From: Geobacter sp.
GTDB lineage: Bacteria; Desulfobacterota; Desulfuromonadia; Geobacterales; Geobacteraceae
DNA: 12,370 bases
Reading direction: 5' to 3'
Assembly: GCA_003857395.1 (NCBI GenBank)
Contig: RPRC01000194.1
Location: forward strand, 1-12,370
Each line of letters begins with the position of its first letter. Position 1 is the first letter of the stretch. The notes beneath the pieces are model-generated. The model saw nothing but the letters and a program-made list of their open reading frames with translations, searched no databases and was not told the origin of the DNA. Shown one piece after another: positions 1 to 7,567 of this stretch. The position numbers were made by a program, and so were the translations under genes.

Positions 1-1742
1 CATTGAAACTCTCCGACCTGACGACACTCCCCGAAACAGAGTTTCGAAGCATGATTGAAAGTTCCGTCGTTAAAGGCGAGTATTACGGCATCTTCACCCA
101 GCGACTCGCCAGCGGCGACCTCCGGGATGTGGAGTTATTTTCCTCACCGATTCGCCTTAAAGATCGCCAATTCTATTTCAACATCGTCCACGACATTACC
201 GAAAGGAAAAGGACGGAAACAGCCCTACGAGATAGCGAGGCCCGTTACCGCTCCCTGGTTGAAGCAACCACTGACTGGATTTGGGAGACGAATAGTCATG
301 ACATCCTGACCTACTCAAGTCAGAAAGTGAAATCTTTGCTGGGATATGAACCGGAGGAGGTTCTCGGCAGAAAACCCTTCGACCTGCTATCCGAGGAAGA
401 CCTGGAGCGCATTACCACCCTCTTAGCCGATGCTAAACAAAAGGAGATGCCTTTTTCCGAGATTGAATGCAGCTACCGGCATAAAGACGGGAGGACTGTC
501 GTGCTGGAATCGAGTGGGATGCCAATCTTCGATCAAAACGGCAACTATTCAGGTTTTCGAGGATATGAGCGTAATATTACGGACAGGAAGCATCTGGAAG
601 AACAGCTTATCCAGGCCCAGAAGATGGAAGCCGTCGGGCAATTGGCAGGAGGTATTTCCCATGATTTCAACAATATCCTCACGGCAATTACCGGATTCGT
701 CTTCATCCTGCAGATGAAACTGGAAGATCAAGAACTGAAAAAATATGTTGACCAGATCAGACTGGCAGCTGAACGCGCTGGCGGGCTCACAGACAGTCTC
801 CTGGCCTTCAGCAGGAAGCAGCTGATCTGCCTGAAGCCCCTAAATCTCAATACCATTATTCTTGATACAGAAAAGCTCCTTTCCCGCCTGATACGTGAAG
901 ACGTGGAAATCCGGACAGACCTCTGCAAGGAAGACATGGTGGTACTGGGCGATGAAACAAAATTCGAACAGATAATCATCAATCTGGCCACAAACGCCCG
1001 GGACGCCATGCCCGGAGGCGGGATTCTCAATATCCGAACCGCCTACTGCACGAGGGATGGAAAAATCGAGTCGTCGGTCCTCTCCGGCAAATCCTCAAGC
1101 TACGTCCATCTCACCGTTTCCGACACCGGTCTCGGCATCGACAAGAAAACGCAGGACAGAATTTTCGAACCTTTCTTTACCACGAAAGAAGTGGGTAAAG
1201 GAACAGGTCTAGGCCTCTCCATCGTCTACGGCCTTGTCAAGCAGCTCAACGGCTATATACACATCCAGAGCGAAGCTAATATTGGCACCTCCGTAAATAT
1301 CTATTTTCCTCTTATCCAGGAAGAACCGGAAAAGTCGGCATATGTGCAACTCAGCGCGCCTAAAGGAAGAGGGGAGACACTCCTCGTTGCGGAAGATGAC
1401 CCGGACGTAAGAGGTTTCATCAAGACCGTCCTGGAGGAATTCGGTTATACCGTGATTGAGGCTGTGGACGGAATGGATGCGGTTATGAAATACCATCAAA
1501 ACAGTGATCGTATCAAAATGGCGATCTTCGACATAATCATGCCGAAAAAGAACGGCAGGGATGCATATCTTGAGATCCGAAAGACCTATCCGGATCTCAA
1601 GGCGATCTTCGTGAGCGGCTATACCGGTGAATTTCTTACCGAGGAGGGAATACTCAAGGAAGGACTCCACTTCCTTCCCAAACCGGTGGTGCCCTGGAGC
1701 CTGCTGGAAAAAGTGCAGGAAGTTTTAGGGGCTGCCCGATAG
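1..1742 (+). CDS. PAS-domain hybrid sensor histidine kinase/response regulator, 5' end missing
   Basis: Membrane or cytosolic two-component sensor that autophosphorylates on histidine and passes phosphate to its own receiver domain. Numbering the 579 residues from the TTG at position 3: the tail of one PAS domain ends near 68 (DITERKR), a second complete PAS runs about 78-200 and ends in NITDRK, HisKA has the H-box around H220 (ISHDFNN), and HATPase_c has the N-box with N327 and N331, the G1 box DTGLGI and the G2 box GTGLGLS near 400. A C-terminal receiver (about 458-575) has acidic residues E464-D466, phospho-acceptor D510, S538 and K560. Because the first PAS is cut, the true start lies left of the window and the TTG at 3 is probably internal. 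There is no DNA-binding output or HPt domain. The stop lies 39 bases from the convergent L,D-transpeptidase stop. The signal sensed cannot be told from this sequence. Confidence 0.93.
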   Translation, partial: LKLSDLTTLPETEFRSMIESSVVKGEYYGIFTQRLASGDLRDVELFSSPIRLKDRQFYFNIVHDITERKRTETALRDSEARYRSLVEATTDWIWETNSHDILTYSSQKVKSLLGYEPEEVLGRKPFDLLSEEDLERITTLLADAKQKEMPFSEIECSYRHKDGRTVVLESSGMPIFDQNGNYSGFRGYERNITDRKHLEEQLIQAQKMEAVGQLAGGISHDFNNILTAITGFVFILQMKLEDQELKKYVDQIRLAAERAGGLTDSLLAFSRKQLICLKPLNLNTIILDTEKLLSRLIREDVEIRTDLCKEDMVVLGDETKFEQIIINLATNARDAMPGGGILNIRTAYCTRDGKIESSVLSGKSSSYVHLTVSDTGLGIDKKTQDRIFEPFFTTKEVGKGTGLGLSIVYGLVKQLNGYIHIQSEANIGTSVNIYFPLIQEEPEKSAYVQLSAPKGRGETLLVAEDDPDVRGFIKTVLEEFGYTVIEAVDGMDAVMKYHQNSDRIKMAIFDIIMPKKNGRDAYLEIRKTYPDLKAIFVSGYTGEFLTEEGILKEGLHFLPKPVVPWSLLEKVQEVLGAAR

Positions 1743-1781
1743 GTCAAGAGCAGAGGGGAGAACTCTACGTTCGACAGACGC

Positions 1782-2279
1782 CTAGGGTCTGATTTCAATG
1801 GGAGTGCCGTTCGGGACAAATGACCATATCTCGTCTATCTCGGAATTTGTCACCGCAATACACCCCCGTGTCCAGTCTGTCACGGTGTGCAGCTCTCCGA
1901 CATCCTCATAATTTCTGGGCAGGCCATGGATCATGATATCTCTACCCGGAGCTACTCCTTTTCTCTGAGCCCTGTTAAGGTCGTTCGTATTAGGATAGGA
2001 AATGTGGATGGAGCGGTAAAACCTGCTGTTCGGGTTCCGTCTGTCCAGCACATATTCGCCCTCCGGTGTTTTACCGTCCCCCTGGCGGGTCTTGGAGCCA
2101 ACCGGATTTCTTCCAATGGCTACTCGATACTTCCTCAGTATCTCACCGTCTTTCACCAGCAGCAACAGCCGCTTTTTTTTGAGAACAACAACCTTGTCGG
2201 CGCGAATGATGCTGGCTGGGGCCAACTCCGGCAGGCTGCAAAGAAAAACCATCAGAACACAAACAATCTTCTTGATCAT
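1782..2279 (-). CDS. Small exported L,D-transpeptidase (YkuD/ErfK family)
   Basis: Predicted periplasmic enzyme of 165 residues that forms 3-3 peptidoglycan cross-links or anchors proteins to the wall through an active-site cysteine. A hydrophobic signal segment covers residues 1 to about 22 after MIKK. The YkuD core fills the rest: the GDGKTPEGEY motif (about 67-76), then IMIHGL with H118, and the catalytic TRGCIAVTN motif with C140, where most family members have S/T-H-G-C. There is no peptidoglycan-binding or LysM domain, so it is a minimal single-domain form. The ATG at 2279 has a purine-rich TAGGA just upstream, at rather tight spacing. It is the last gene on the minus strand after the DUF523-DUF1722 gene, separated by about 290 bases, so co-transcription is uncertain. 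The family call is firm; the specific reaction is inferred. Confidence 0.92.
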   Translation of the reverse strand: MIKKIVCVLMVFLCSLPELAPASIIRADKVVVLKKKRLLLLVKDGEILRKYRVAIGRNPVGSKTRQGDGKTPEGEYVLDRRNPNSRFYRSIHISYPNTNDLNRAQRKGVAPGRDIMIHGLPRNYEDVGELHTVTDWTRGCIAVTNSEIDEIWSFVPNGTPIEIRP

Positions 2280-2570
2280 TTCCTATCACTATTCATTCAA
2301 AATATTTGATACCGCTGCAAGCGATTTCCGTGACCGGCGCTCTCTTCCAAACTGCTCCAGCCACCCCTCCCAGGGGCAGTCGGAGTACCTCGCAGGGAGA
2401 AGTCTCCGGCAAACGGATCATTCCAGTCAATCTACCCTTCGGTCGCCGAGATGTTGACTCTTCCCTGTCAGTATTTTGTGTTTCTTTTGGCAGAATTAGG
2501 GCAAATACCTTCTTTTTCATTTTTCGAGGTACTATCAGCAAGAAGAATGCCCGCCATAACCAGAAATCGC
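2280..2570. other. Intergenic stretch of about 290 bases, no convincing gene
   Basis: Lies between the DUF523-DUF1722 stop and the L,D-transpeptidase start. Two antiparallel 93-codon open frames overlap almost completely here, both starting with TTG and neither having a Shine-Dalgarno sequence or a recognisable domain. The minus-strand one (2574-2293) has its TTG overlapping the upstream stop codon, so translational coupling is conceivable but unproven. An imperfect inverted repeat (2393-2404 with 2456-2467, 10 of 12 matching, 51-base loop) was seen. The part from about 2330 to 2400 is more GC-rich than the rest and could be an interspersed repeat or gene remnant. Confidence 0.5.
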
Positions 2571-3518
2571 TCAAACGTGATTTCTGAGCATCAGCTCCAT
2601 GGGATGGGGTGAGAGATAGGTCTGTTTTTGCAGGTATTCCTGGTCGTATTTCCTGACATAATGTTTCAAGAGCGTTACCGGAACGATCAAGGGAACGAGT
2701 CCGCGGTGGTAGCTGTTAATGACCTCCAACAACTCCACCTTTTCTTCCGGCGTAAGCTGCTGTTTGAAATAACCCATGATGTGGGAAAGAACATTGCTGT
2801 TCTTTTTTACCGTCGCCTGCAGTGACAGCGCCCGCATCAGCAAGTTCTGATAGCGGTCCAGAAGTTCCGCCCACGCCAGCGATTTCCCCTCCGCAACCAG
2901 TCGGCCCATTTCCCGATAGATCTCCGGCGAATGAGCCATGAGTTGTAGCTTTCTCCTGGAATGGAATTCCACAAGGGCACCCATGCCCCGTTTCTCCAGC
3001 AGAAAATCTTTCCATTCGCGCAAAGCGAACACCCTCTCAATGAAATTCTCGCGGATGTTCATATCGTAGAGGCGTCCCTCTTCTTCAACCGGCAGAAGCG
3101 GAAAGTGTCGCACAAATGCCTCGGCAAAGAGCCCCCGGCCGGTCTTTACCGGCATCCCGCCACCATAAACCTTCACCCGAAAAAGCCCCGAACTGGGCGA
3201 ATTCTTCTTGAAGATAAAACCACACAGATCCTGGTTCTCCAAATCCTTTACAGTTCGCAGGCAGTATTCATGCATCCGCTCCGTAAGATCGATCCCTGTC
3301 CGACTGGTGACCAGTCGCGGCGCCGCCGGGTTCCCTTCAAGCCGCATGGCCTCACGAGGAACCGGCAGACCACATCCAACCTCAGGACAAACCGGAACAA
3401 AATGAAAAAAACATCCAAGGGTGTCGGTGATATAGTGATCGTGTTTGTGACCACCATCATAGCGGACCAGTTCCCCTAGGAGACAGGAACTGACGCCAAG
3501 TGCGATGAAATTCGACAT
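2571..3518 (-). CDS. DUF523-DUF1722 fusion protein, RudS-like tRNA 4-thiouridine desulfidase
   Basis: Cytosolic protein of 315 residues. The N-terminal DUF523 (TudS) domain spans about 1-150 and the C-terminal DUF1722 (YbgA-like) domain about 160-310. Proteins of this architecture (RudS) have been described as removing sulfur from 4-thiouridine in tRNA with a labile [4Fe-4S] cluster; DUF523 alone is found in the thiouracil desulfurase TudS. Visible family motifs are SSCLLG (C12), RYDGG, PVCPEVGCGLPVPRE (C44, E46, C49), and the FKKNSPSSG segment at 103-111. The last is odd: the family usually shows SPSCG, and the cysteine expected at 110 is serine (TCG), although C99 is close by. The DUF1722 part has LMAHSP and HIMGYFK. 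The ATG at 3518 follows GAGGAGG by a few bases, an excellent ribosome site. Domain identity is firm; activity is inferred and weakened by the serine. Confidence 0.9.
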   Translation of the reverse strand: MSNFIALGVSSCLLGELVRYDGGHKHDHYITDTLGCFFHFVPVCPEVGCGLPVPREAMRLEGNPAAPRLVTSRTGIDLTERMHEYCLRTVKDLENQDLCGFIFKKNSPSSGLFRVKVYGGGMPVKTGRGLFAEAFVRHFPLLPVEEEGRLYDMNIRENFIERVFALREWKDFLLEKRGMGALVEFHSRRKLQLMAHSPEIYREMGRLVAEGKSLAWAELLDRYQNLLMRALSLQATVKKNSNVLSHIMGYFKQQLTPEEKVELLEVINSYHRGLVPLIVPVTLLKHYVRKYDQEYLQKQTYLSPHPMELMLRNHV

Positions 3519-3631
3519 GGAAACCTCCTCTGGTGCGCGCTAAGGACACTATCTGCCAAAAGCAGAACCACTCTCCCGACACGATTCCGATAAAATGGAC
3601 AAGAAGCCTTCTACTACATCCAGCGAAACAG

Positions 3632-3862
3632 CTACGGAACCATGGGACTGCTGCCGATGTCCCTCTTGAGGATCCCGTCTCGCTGCTGCGCATAGTCGCC
3701 GTACGTGGGATACGCCTCTTTTTCGAGACGTTCACCAGGAGGTGTGAGCAGCTGGTTCCGTGCCTGAGCACCCTCATAGATACCCTGTCTGACCTGCTTC
3801 ACACTGCATCCCGTCAGTATCAACAGAATAACGATAAGTGCCGGCATCCTCATCCCTGGCAT
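3632..3862 (-). CDS. Small putative lipoprotein
   Basis: About 76 residues if started at the ATG at 3862, which has GGGGGA three bases upstream; ATGs at 3853 and 3847 are alternatives. The open frame extends to 3931, but the added residues would precede and spoil the signal peptide. A hydrophobic stretch (PALIVILLILTGCS) ends in a lipobox, LTGC, so signal peptidase II cleavage and lipidation at that cysteine are expected. The mature part is about 58 residues, hydrophilic, with an YEGAQARNQ segment and a TPPGERLEKEAYPTYGDY segment that resemble small Geobacter lipoproteins of unknown role. It is followed 113 bases later by the DUF523-DUF1722 gene on the same strand. No function can be assigned. 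Confidence 0.7.
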   Translation of the reverse strand: MPGMRMPALIVILLILTGCSVKQVRQGIYEGAQARNQLLTPPGERLEKEAYPTYGDYAQQRDGILKRDIGSSPMVP

Positions 3863-4052
3863 ATATCCCCCAAAAAATGTTATCTCAGCCACCGCTATCC
3901 AGCGGTACTGAAGAAATTTTCTGGCGACCACCCGGAGCGGATCGAGAGAAGGAGCGTCGCCACGAGTGGTGCAAGACGTCTATTTTCTAGTAGTAAAGTT
4001 ATTCAAAAGCAATTGCAAGAATAAATCAAGTTCGTTAAAGGATTAAAAAAGC
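3863..4052. other. Divergent intergenic spacer
   Basis: Separates the lipoprotein gene (leftward) from the helix-hairpin-helix gene (rightward). The right part, about 3985-4052, is AT-rich and could act as an UP element for the plus-strand promoter. A minus-strand promoter for the lipoprotein must lie here, but only weak matches were found. No open frame with a ribosome site was seen. Confidence 0.5.
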
Positions 4053-4081
4053 TTGACATTAGAGAGTTTTATTAATATACA
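4053..4081 (+). promoter_or_regulatory. Near-consensus sigma-70 promoter
   Basis: TTGACA at 4053-4058, a 17-base spacer, and TATACA at 4076-4081. The -35 box is perfect, the spacing is optimal, and an A-rich tract lies just upstream. Transcription would begin near 4088 and give a leader of about 23 bases that contains the ribosome site CAGGAGG (4098-4104), six bases before the ATG at 4111. Confidence 0.8.
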
Positions 4082-4110
4082 TTTATAAACTATTTCACAG
4101 GAGGCTTCTC

Positions 4111-4461
4111 ATGAAAAAACTCGGTTTACGTCTGTTTCTCGGTATGCTGGCAGGTATGCTGGCAGCAACACTTTCCTTCGCTTCTCCAGTCGATGAAACA
4201 GCTACCGTGGAACCAACGAAAACGGTCACAAAAAAACTGCGGAAAAAGTCTGCAGACAAGACCGACCTGATCGACATCAATAGCGCAACGAAAGAACAAC
4301 TCGCAGCCCTTCCCGGCCTTGCCAGTGGTGATGCAAAAAAGATCATCGACGGTCGTCCGTACACCCGGAAGAATCAGCTGAAGCAGAAAAACATTATCAC
4401 AGCAGCAACCTATGACGGGATAAAGAACCTGATTGTCGCAAAAAGACAGAAGAAGTCATAA
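4111..4461 (+). CDS. Exported helix-hairpin-helix (ComEA-like) protein
   Basis: A 116-residue protein with a Sec signal peptide (1 to about 24, cleavage after SFA), a short charged and Thr/Lys-rich linker (25-52), and a helix-hairpin-helix domain from about 54 to 110. The marker IDINSATKEQLAALPGL is the classical ComEA-type motif, followed by AKKIIDGRPY and a second helical unit around KNIITAATYDGIKNLI. Such domains bind double-stranded DNA without sequence preference; ComEA does so in the periplasm during DNA uptake. No comEC, pilin or other competence gene is in view, so a competence role is not shown. The basic surface (many Lys) fits nucleic-acid binding. It sits in its own unit with a strong promoter and terminator, which suggests independent and possibly high expression. 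Confidence 0.88.
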   Translation: MKKLGLRLFLGMLAGMLAATLSFASPVDETATVEPTKTVTKKLRKKSADKTDLIDINSATKEQLAALPGLASGDAKKIIDGRPYTRKNQLKQKNIITAATYDGIKNLIVAKRQKKS

Positions 4462-4494
4462 CGCCAGTCGGCAGGCCGTCAACAAGCAAAAAGC

Positions 4495-4537
4495 AAAGGC
4501 CACTTCGTCCCCGGGCGGGTATCGAAGTGGCCTTTTT
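4495..4537 (+). terminator. Strong Rho-independent terminator
   Basis: A perfect 13-base stem (4495-4507 with 4523-4535), a 15-base GC-rich loop, and a run of five T at 4533-4537. It ends the helix-hairpin-helix transcript 34 bases after its stop. On the other strand the stem is followed by TTTGCTTTTTG, so it may also stop clpB transcripts arriving from the right. Confidence 0.9.
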
Positions 4538-4598
4538 GCAGGCAAACAGAAAGCTGCATTGCAGCCTGTGCATGCTAGTTCCTATGCTTCAGCTCTGG

Positions 4599-7193
4599 TC
4601 ATTTCAACTTGATTACCAACCCCTCCCCGGCTATGGACAGATCAACGAGCACCGTATTTCCCGCGACAAATTTACCTTCGAGTAGCATCAGAGCCAAGGG
4701 GTCCTGGATCTTCCTTTGTATAGTCCTTTTCAAGGGACGTGCGCCGAGGGCCGGATCATAGCCTTCCTGGGCAAGGTATTCGCGGGCCTTGTCAGTGACT
4801 TCGATCCCGATATGCATCTCTTCCAGCCGCTTCTTGAGCCTCTTGATCTGAATGTCCACGATTTTCTTGATCTGGTCAAGGGGCAGCGCATGGTAGATGA
4901 CGATTTCATCCACGCGATTGAGAAATTCCGGTTTAAAACTTTCCTTCAGCGTCTCCATCACCATGCTCCGCATCCGTGAATAATCTGTGGCGCCGAACTG
5001 CTGAATCCATTGGGAACCCAGATTGCTGGTCATAATGATGACAGTGTTGCGGAAATCTATCGTGCGCCCCTGCCCGTCCGTCAACCGCCCATCGTCCAGC
5101 ACCTGGAGAAGGACATTGAACACCTCGGGATGGGCCTTTTCGATCTCGTCGAAGAGGACAATGCTGTATGGTCTTCTCCGCACCGCTTCGGTGAGTTGTC
5201 CGCCCTCCTCATAACCGACATAGCCGGGAGGTGCCCCGATCAGTCGGGCAACGGTGTGCTTCTCCTGGTACTCGCTCATGTCGATACGAACGATCGCCTG
5301 GTCGTCGTCAAACAGGAATTCGGCCAGGGTCCGGGCGGTTTCGGTCTTGCCCACCCCGGTCGGTCCCAGAAAGATGAATGAGCCGATAGGTCGGTTCGGA
5401 TCCGAAAGTCCGGAACGGGCACGACGGACCGCATTCGCCACCAGCAGCAGGGCTTCGTCCTGCCCCACCACCCGTGACCTCAGGCGATCCTCCATCTTCA
5501 CCAGCTTGGCCGACTCACTCTCCTGGAGTCGCGACACCGGGACACCGGTCCACTTGGCAACCACCTCGGCCACCATGTCGCCATCCACCTCTTCGGAGAG
5601 CATTTTCCCCTCTTTCTGCACCTGAAGAAGTTCCTGATTCTTCGCCTCCATCTCCTGTTCGATGGCCGGGATTTCACCGTAACGGATCTCCGCGGTACCG
5701 GCCAGGTTACCCTCCCGTTCAAGCTTCTGGGCCTCGGTTTTCTTGTCTTCAAGCCGGGTCTTCAGTTCGCGCAGCGACTTGATAATCTCCTTCTCCTGCT
5801 GCCAGTGAACCTTCAGCTGCGCTGACTGCGCCTTGAGCTCCTCAAGTTCGTCAGCAAGCTTCCGGAGGCGCTCCTGAGAATGCTGGTCCTGCTCCTTGAG
5901 AAGCGCCTGTTTCTCGATCTCCATCTGGATGATGCGCCGCTCGATCTCATCGATCTCGGTCGGCATGGAATCGATCTCGATCCGCAGCCGTGACGCAGCC
6001 TCATCAATCAGATCTATGGCCTTGTCCGGGAGAAAACGGTCGGTAATATAGCGATCGGACAGGGTAGCTGCCGCCACGATGGCGCTGTCCTGGATCCGGA
6101 TGCCATGGAAGGTCTCGTACTTCTCCTTCAGACCGCGGAGGATCGAAATAGTATCCTCCACGCTCGGCTCGCCGGTGTACACTTGCTGAAAGCGGCGTTC
6201 CAGGGCTGCGTCCTTTTCCACGTACTTGCGGTATTCATTGAGGGTCGTGGCGCCGATGCAGTGCAGTTCACCGCGCGCCAGTGCCGGCTTCAAGAGATTC
6301 GAGGCATCCATGGCCCCTTCCGCAGCCCCGGCCCCAACCAGGGTATGGAGTTCGTCAATGAAGAGAACAATCTTCCCCTCCGACTTCGTCACTTCTTTGA
6401 TCACCGCCTTGAGGCGCTCTTCGAATTCTCCCCGGAACTTTGTCCCGGCGATGAGAGCCCCCATGTCAAGGGCCACAATGCGCTTGTTCTTCAGCGTCTC
6501 CGGGATGTCTCCGGAAATGATCCGTTGGGCCAATCCCTCCACGATAGCGGTCTTGCCAACGCCCGGCTCTCCGATGAGCACCGGGTTGTTCTTCGTCCTG
6601 CGCGAGAGTACCTGGATCACCCTGCGGATCTCGTCGTCGCGGCCAATCACCGGATCCAGCTTGCCCTTGCCGGCCAACTCGGTCAGATCGCGGCTGTACT
6701 TGGCCAGGGCCTGGTATTTCTCTTCCGGATTTTGATCCGTCACTCGTTCGTCACCACGCAGATCCTTGAGGGCCGCAAGAAGGGAATCCCGGGTTACCCC
6801 ACTGTCGGTCAGGATGGAGGACGCCTTGCAGCTTTTTTCCTCAATAAGTCCGAGCAGCAGGTGTTCGGTGGACACAAACTCATCATTCATCGCATCGGCC
6901 TCGCGCTGGGCAGTATCCAGGGCATGGTGGAGTGATGACGAGAGGTACACCTGCACCCCTGAGCCTGTTGTCTGAGGAAGGCGCTTCAGCTCCGTCTCGG
7001 TTTTGGAGCGGACGTACTGGGGGTTTGCTCCTATCTTCTGGAGGATGGAACCGACCAGCCCTCCTTCCTGGTCCAGAAGCGCCAAGAGGAGGTGCTCGGG
7101 CTCAATGGAGCCGTTCTGGCTGGAAGCAGCGAGCTGCTGCGCAGCACCCAAGGCTTCCTGGGTTTTTATGGTCATTTTTTCCGATCTGATCAT
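4599..7193 (-). CDS. clpB: ATP-dependent protein disaggregase ClpB
   Basis: Cytosolic hexameric AAA+ chaperone that pulls polypeptides out of aggregates together with DnaK/DnaJ/GrpE. Started at the ATG at 7193 it has 864 residues, close to the typical ClpB length. Order: Clp N domain (about 1-148); NBD1 with Walker A GEPGVGKT (208-215), pore loop GTKFRG (Phe where many have Tyr), Walker B VLFIDE (276-281) and arginine finger ALERRF; a long coiled-coil middle domain (about 395-530) that separates ClpB from ClpA/ClpC; NBD2 with Walker A GPTGVGKT (610-617), pore loop GYVGYEEGG and Walker B IVLFDE (678-683); C-terminal domain with GARPLKR. The open frame continues to 7244, but that ATG lies within the promoter, whereas 7193 has AAGGAGT seven bases upstream and gives the usual [14 protein letters not shown] start. 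No dnaK or grpE is beside it. Confidence 0.98.
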   Translation of the reverse strand: MIRSEKMTIKTQEALGAAQQLAASSQNGSIEPEHLLLALLDQEGGLVGSILQKIGANPQYVRSKTETELKRLPQTTGSGVQVYLSSSLHHALDTAQREADAMNDEFVSTEHLLLGLIEEKSCKASSILTDSGVTRDSLLAALKDLRGDERVTDQNPEEKYQALAKYSRDLTELAGKGKLDPVIGRDDEIRRVIQVLSRRTKNNPVLIGEPGVGKTAIVEGLAQRIISGDIPETLKNKRIVALDMGALIAGTKFRGEFEERLKAVIKEVTKSEGKIVLFIDELHTLVGAGAAEGAMDASNLLKPALARGELHCIGATTLNEYRKYVEKDAALERRFQQVYTGEPSVEDTISILRGLKEKYETFHGIRIQDSAIVAAATLSDRYITDRFLPDKAIDLIDEAASRLRIEIDSMPTEIDEIERRIIQMEIEKQALLKEQDQHSQERLRKLADELEELKAQSAQLKVHWQQEKEIIKSLRELKTRLEDKKTEAQKLEREGNLAGTAEIRYGEIPAIEQEMEAKNQELLQVQKEGKMLSEEVDGDMVAEVVAKWTGVPVSRLQESESAKLVKMEDRLRSRVVGQDEALLLVANAVRRARSGLSDPNRPIGSFIFLGPTGVGKTETARTLAEFLFDDDQAIVRIDMSEYQEKHTVARLIGAPPGYVGYEEGGQLTEAVRRRPYSIVLFDEIEKAHPEVFNVLLQVLDDGRLTDGQGRTIDFRNTVIIMTSNLGSQWIQQFGATDYSRMRSMVMETLKESFKPEFLNRVDEIVIYHALPLDQIKKIVDIQIKRLKKRLEEMHIGIEVTDKAREYLAQEGYDPALGARPLKRTIQRKIQDPLALMLLEGKFVAGNTVLVDLSIAGEGLVIKLK

Positions 7194-7228
7194 GATTGTA
7201 ACTCCTTCGTAAACATTCTCTTTATGAA

Positions 7229-7257
7229 AGAATAGGCACGACAACCTATCGAGTCAA
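7229..7257 (-). promoter_or_regulatory. Candidate sigma-70-like promoter of clpB
   Basis: Read on the minus strand: TTGACT (7257-7252), a 17-base spacer, and TATTCT (7234-7229). The leader would be about 30 bases and contains the AAGGAGT ribosome site. There is no CIRCE inverted repeat and no CCCCAT-type sigma-32 -10 box, although clpB is usually heat-inducible. Assigned from sequence match only. Confidence 0.55.
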
Positions 7258-7567
7258 GCTAACAGAGGGAGTATTTATCACAAAGTGCAAGGAGGACAAA
7301 ACAAGCAGTAGCGTGACCAGCCGCGTTCAGAGAAATAGTCAGAGTAACAGGCCCAACCTGATAGTCTTGTTCGCATATATATATATAGATTATTTTTTGC
7401 ATTTATTTTATTTTAGCAGTATTATATGCGCAATTTTCGGGAAACGTTTCTCTTCAGGGAAAGGCACAACTGCCCGTTGAACGACAGGAGGTGATAGGAA
7501 GATAAATTACGGGTATTTGCCGATTTGTCGAAGGCTAATCCATGCAAATGAGAAGGAGGCGTGCTAC
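7258..7567. other. Divergent control region between clpB and the porin operon
   Basis: No gene seen. The left part (7258-7374) is of ordinary composition. An (AT)6A run (7375-7387) and a very AT-rich stretch follow, then the porin promoter, a GAAACGTTTC palindrome (7441-7450), a possible stem with TGCCCGT (7471-7477) and ACGGGTA (7509-7515), an unused perfect Shine-Dalgarno sequence (7486-7495), and the working ribosome site AAGGAGG (7553-7559), eight bases before the porin ATG. Confidence 0.6.
7397..7425 (+). promoter_or_regulatory. Candidate promoter of the porin/cytochrome operon
   Basis: TTGCAT (7397-7402), a 17-base spacer, and TATTAT (7420-7425), set in AT-rich DNA that could act as an UP element. 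A start near 7432 would give a leader of about 136 bases, unusually long compared with the other promoters in this window and therefore a possible place for control. The palindrome at 7441-7450 would lie just downstream of the start, a typical repressor position. Confidence 0.55.

Noticed and set aside
1209..1670. 153-codon minus-strand frame
   Set aside because: Lies opposite the kinase ATPase and receiver domains; no ribosome site or domain.
1775..1791. Hairpin CAGAC/GTCTG between the kinase and the L,D-transpeptidase
   Set aside because: Only five base pairs and no T-run on either strand.
2306..2587. 93-codon plus-strand frame
   Set aside because: TTG start, no ribosome site, overlaps the end of the DUF523-DUF1722 gene on the other strand, and no domain is recognised.
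3552..3566. Small TCTGC/GCAGA hairpin between the lipoprotein and DUF523-DUF1722 genes
   Set aside because: Five base pairs, no T-run, likely chance.
6105..6935. 276-codon plus-strand frame
   Set aside because: Antisense shadow of clpB NBD1, which is fully conserved on the other strand.
7194..7244. N-terminal extension of ClpB to the ATG at 7244
   Set aside because: That ATG falls inside the predicted promoter; the ATG at 7193 has a good ribosome site and gives the usual family start.
7517..7567. 17-residue extension of the porin from a TTG
   Set aside because: It would place charged residues and a Cys before the signal peptide, and the nearest Shine-Dalgarno is 25 bases away.
7432..7567. 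Cyclic dinucleotide (GEMM-type) riboswitch upstream of the porin operon
   Set aside because: Expected because such elements are frequent before Geobacter cytochrome genes, but the conserved CACGCAAAG/ACGCAAAGCC core segments are absent.
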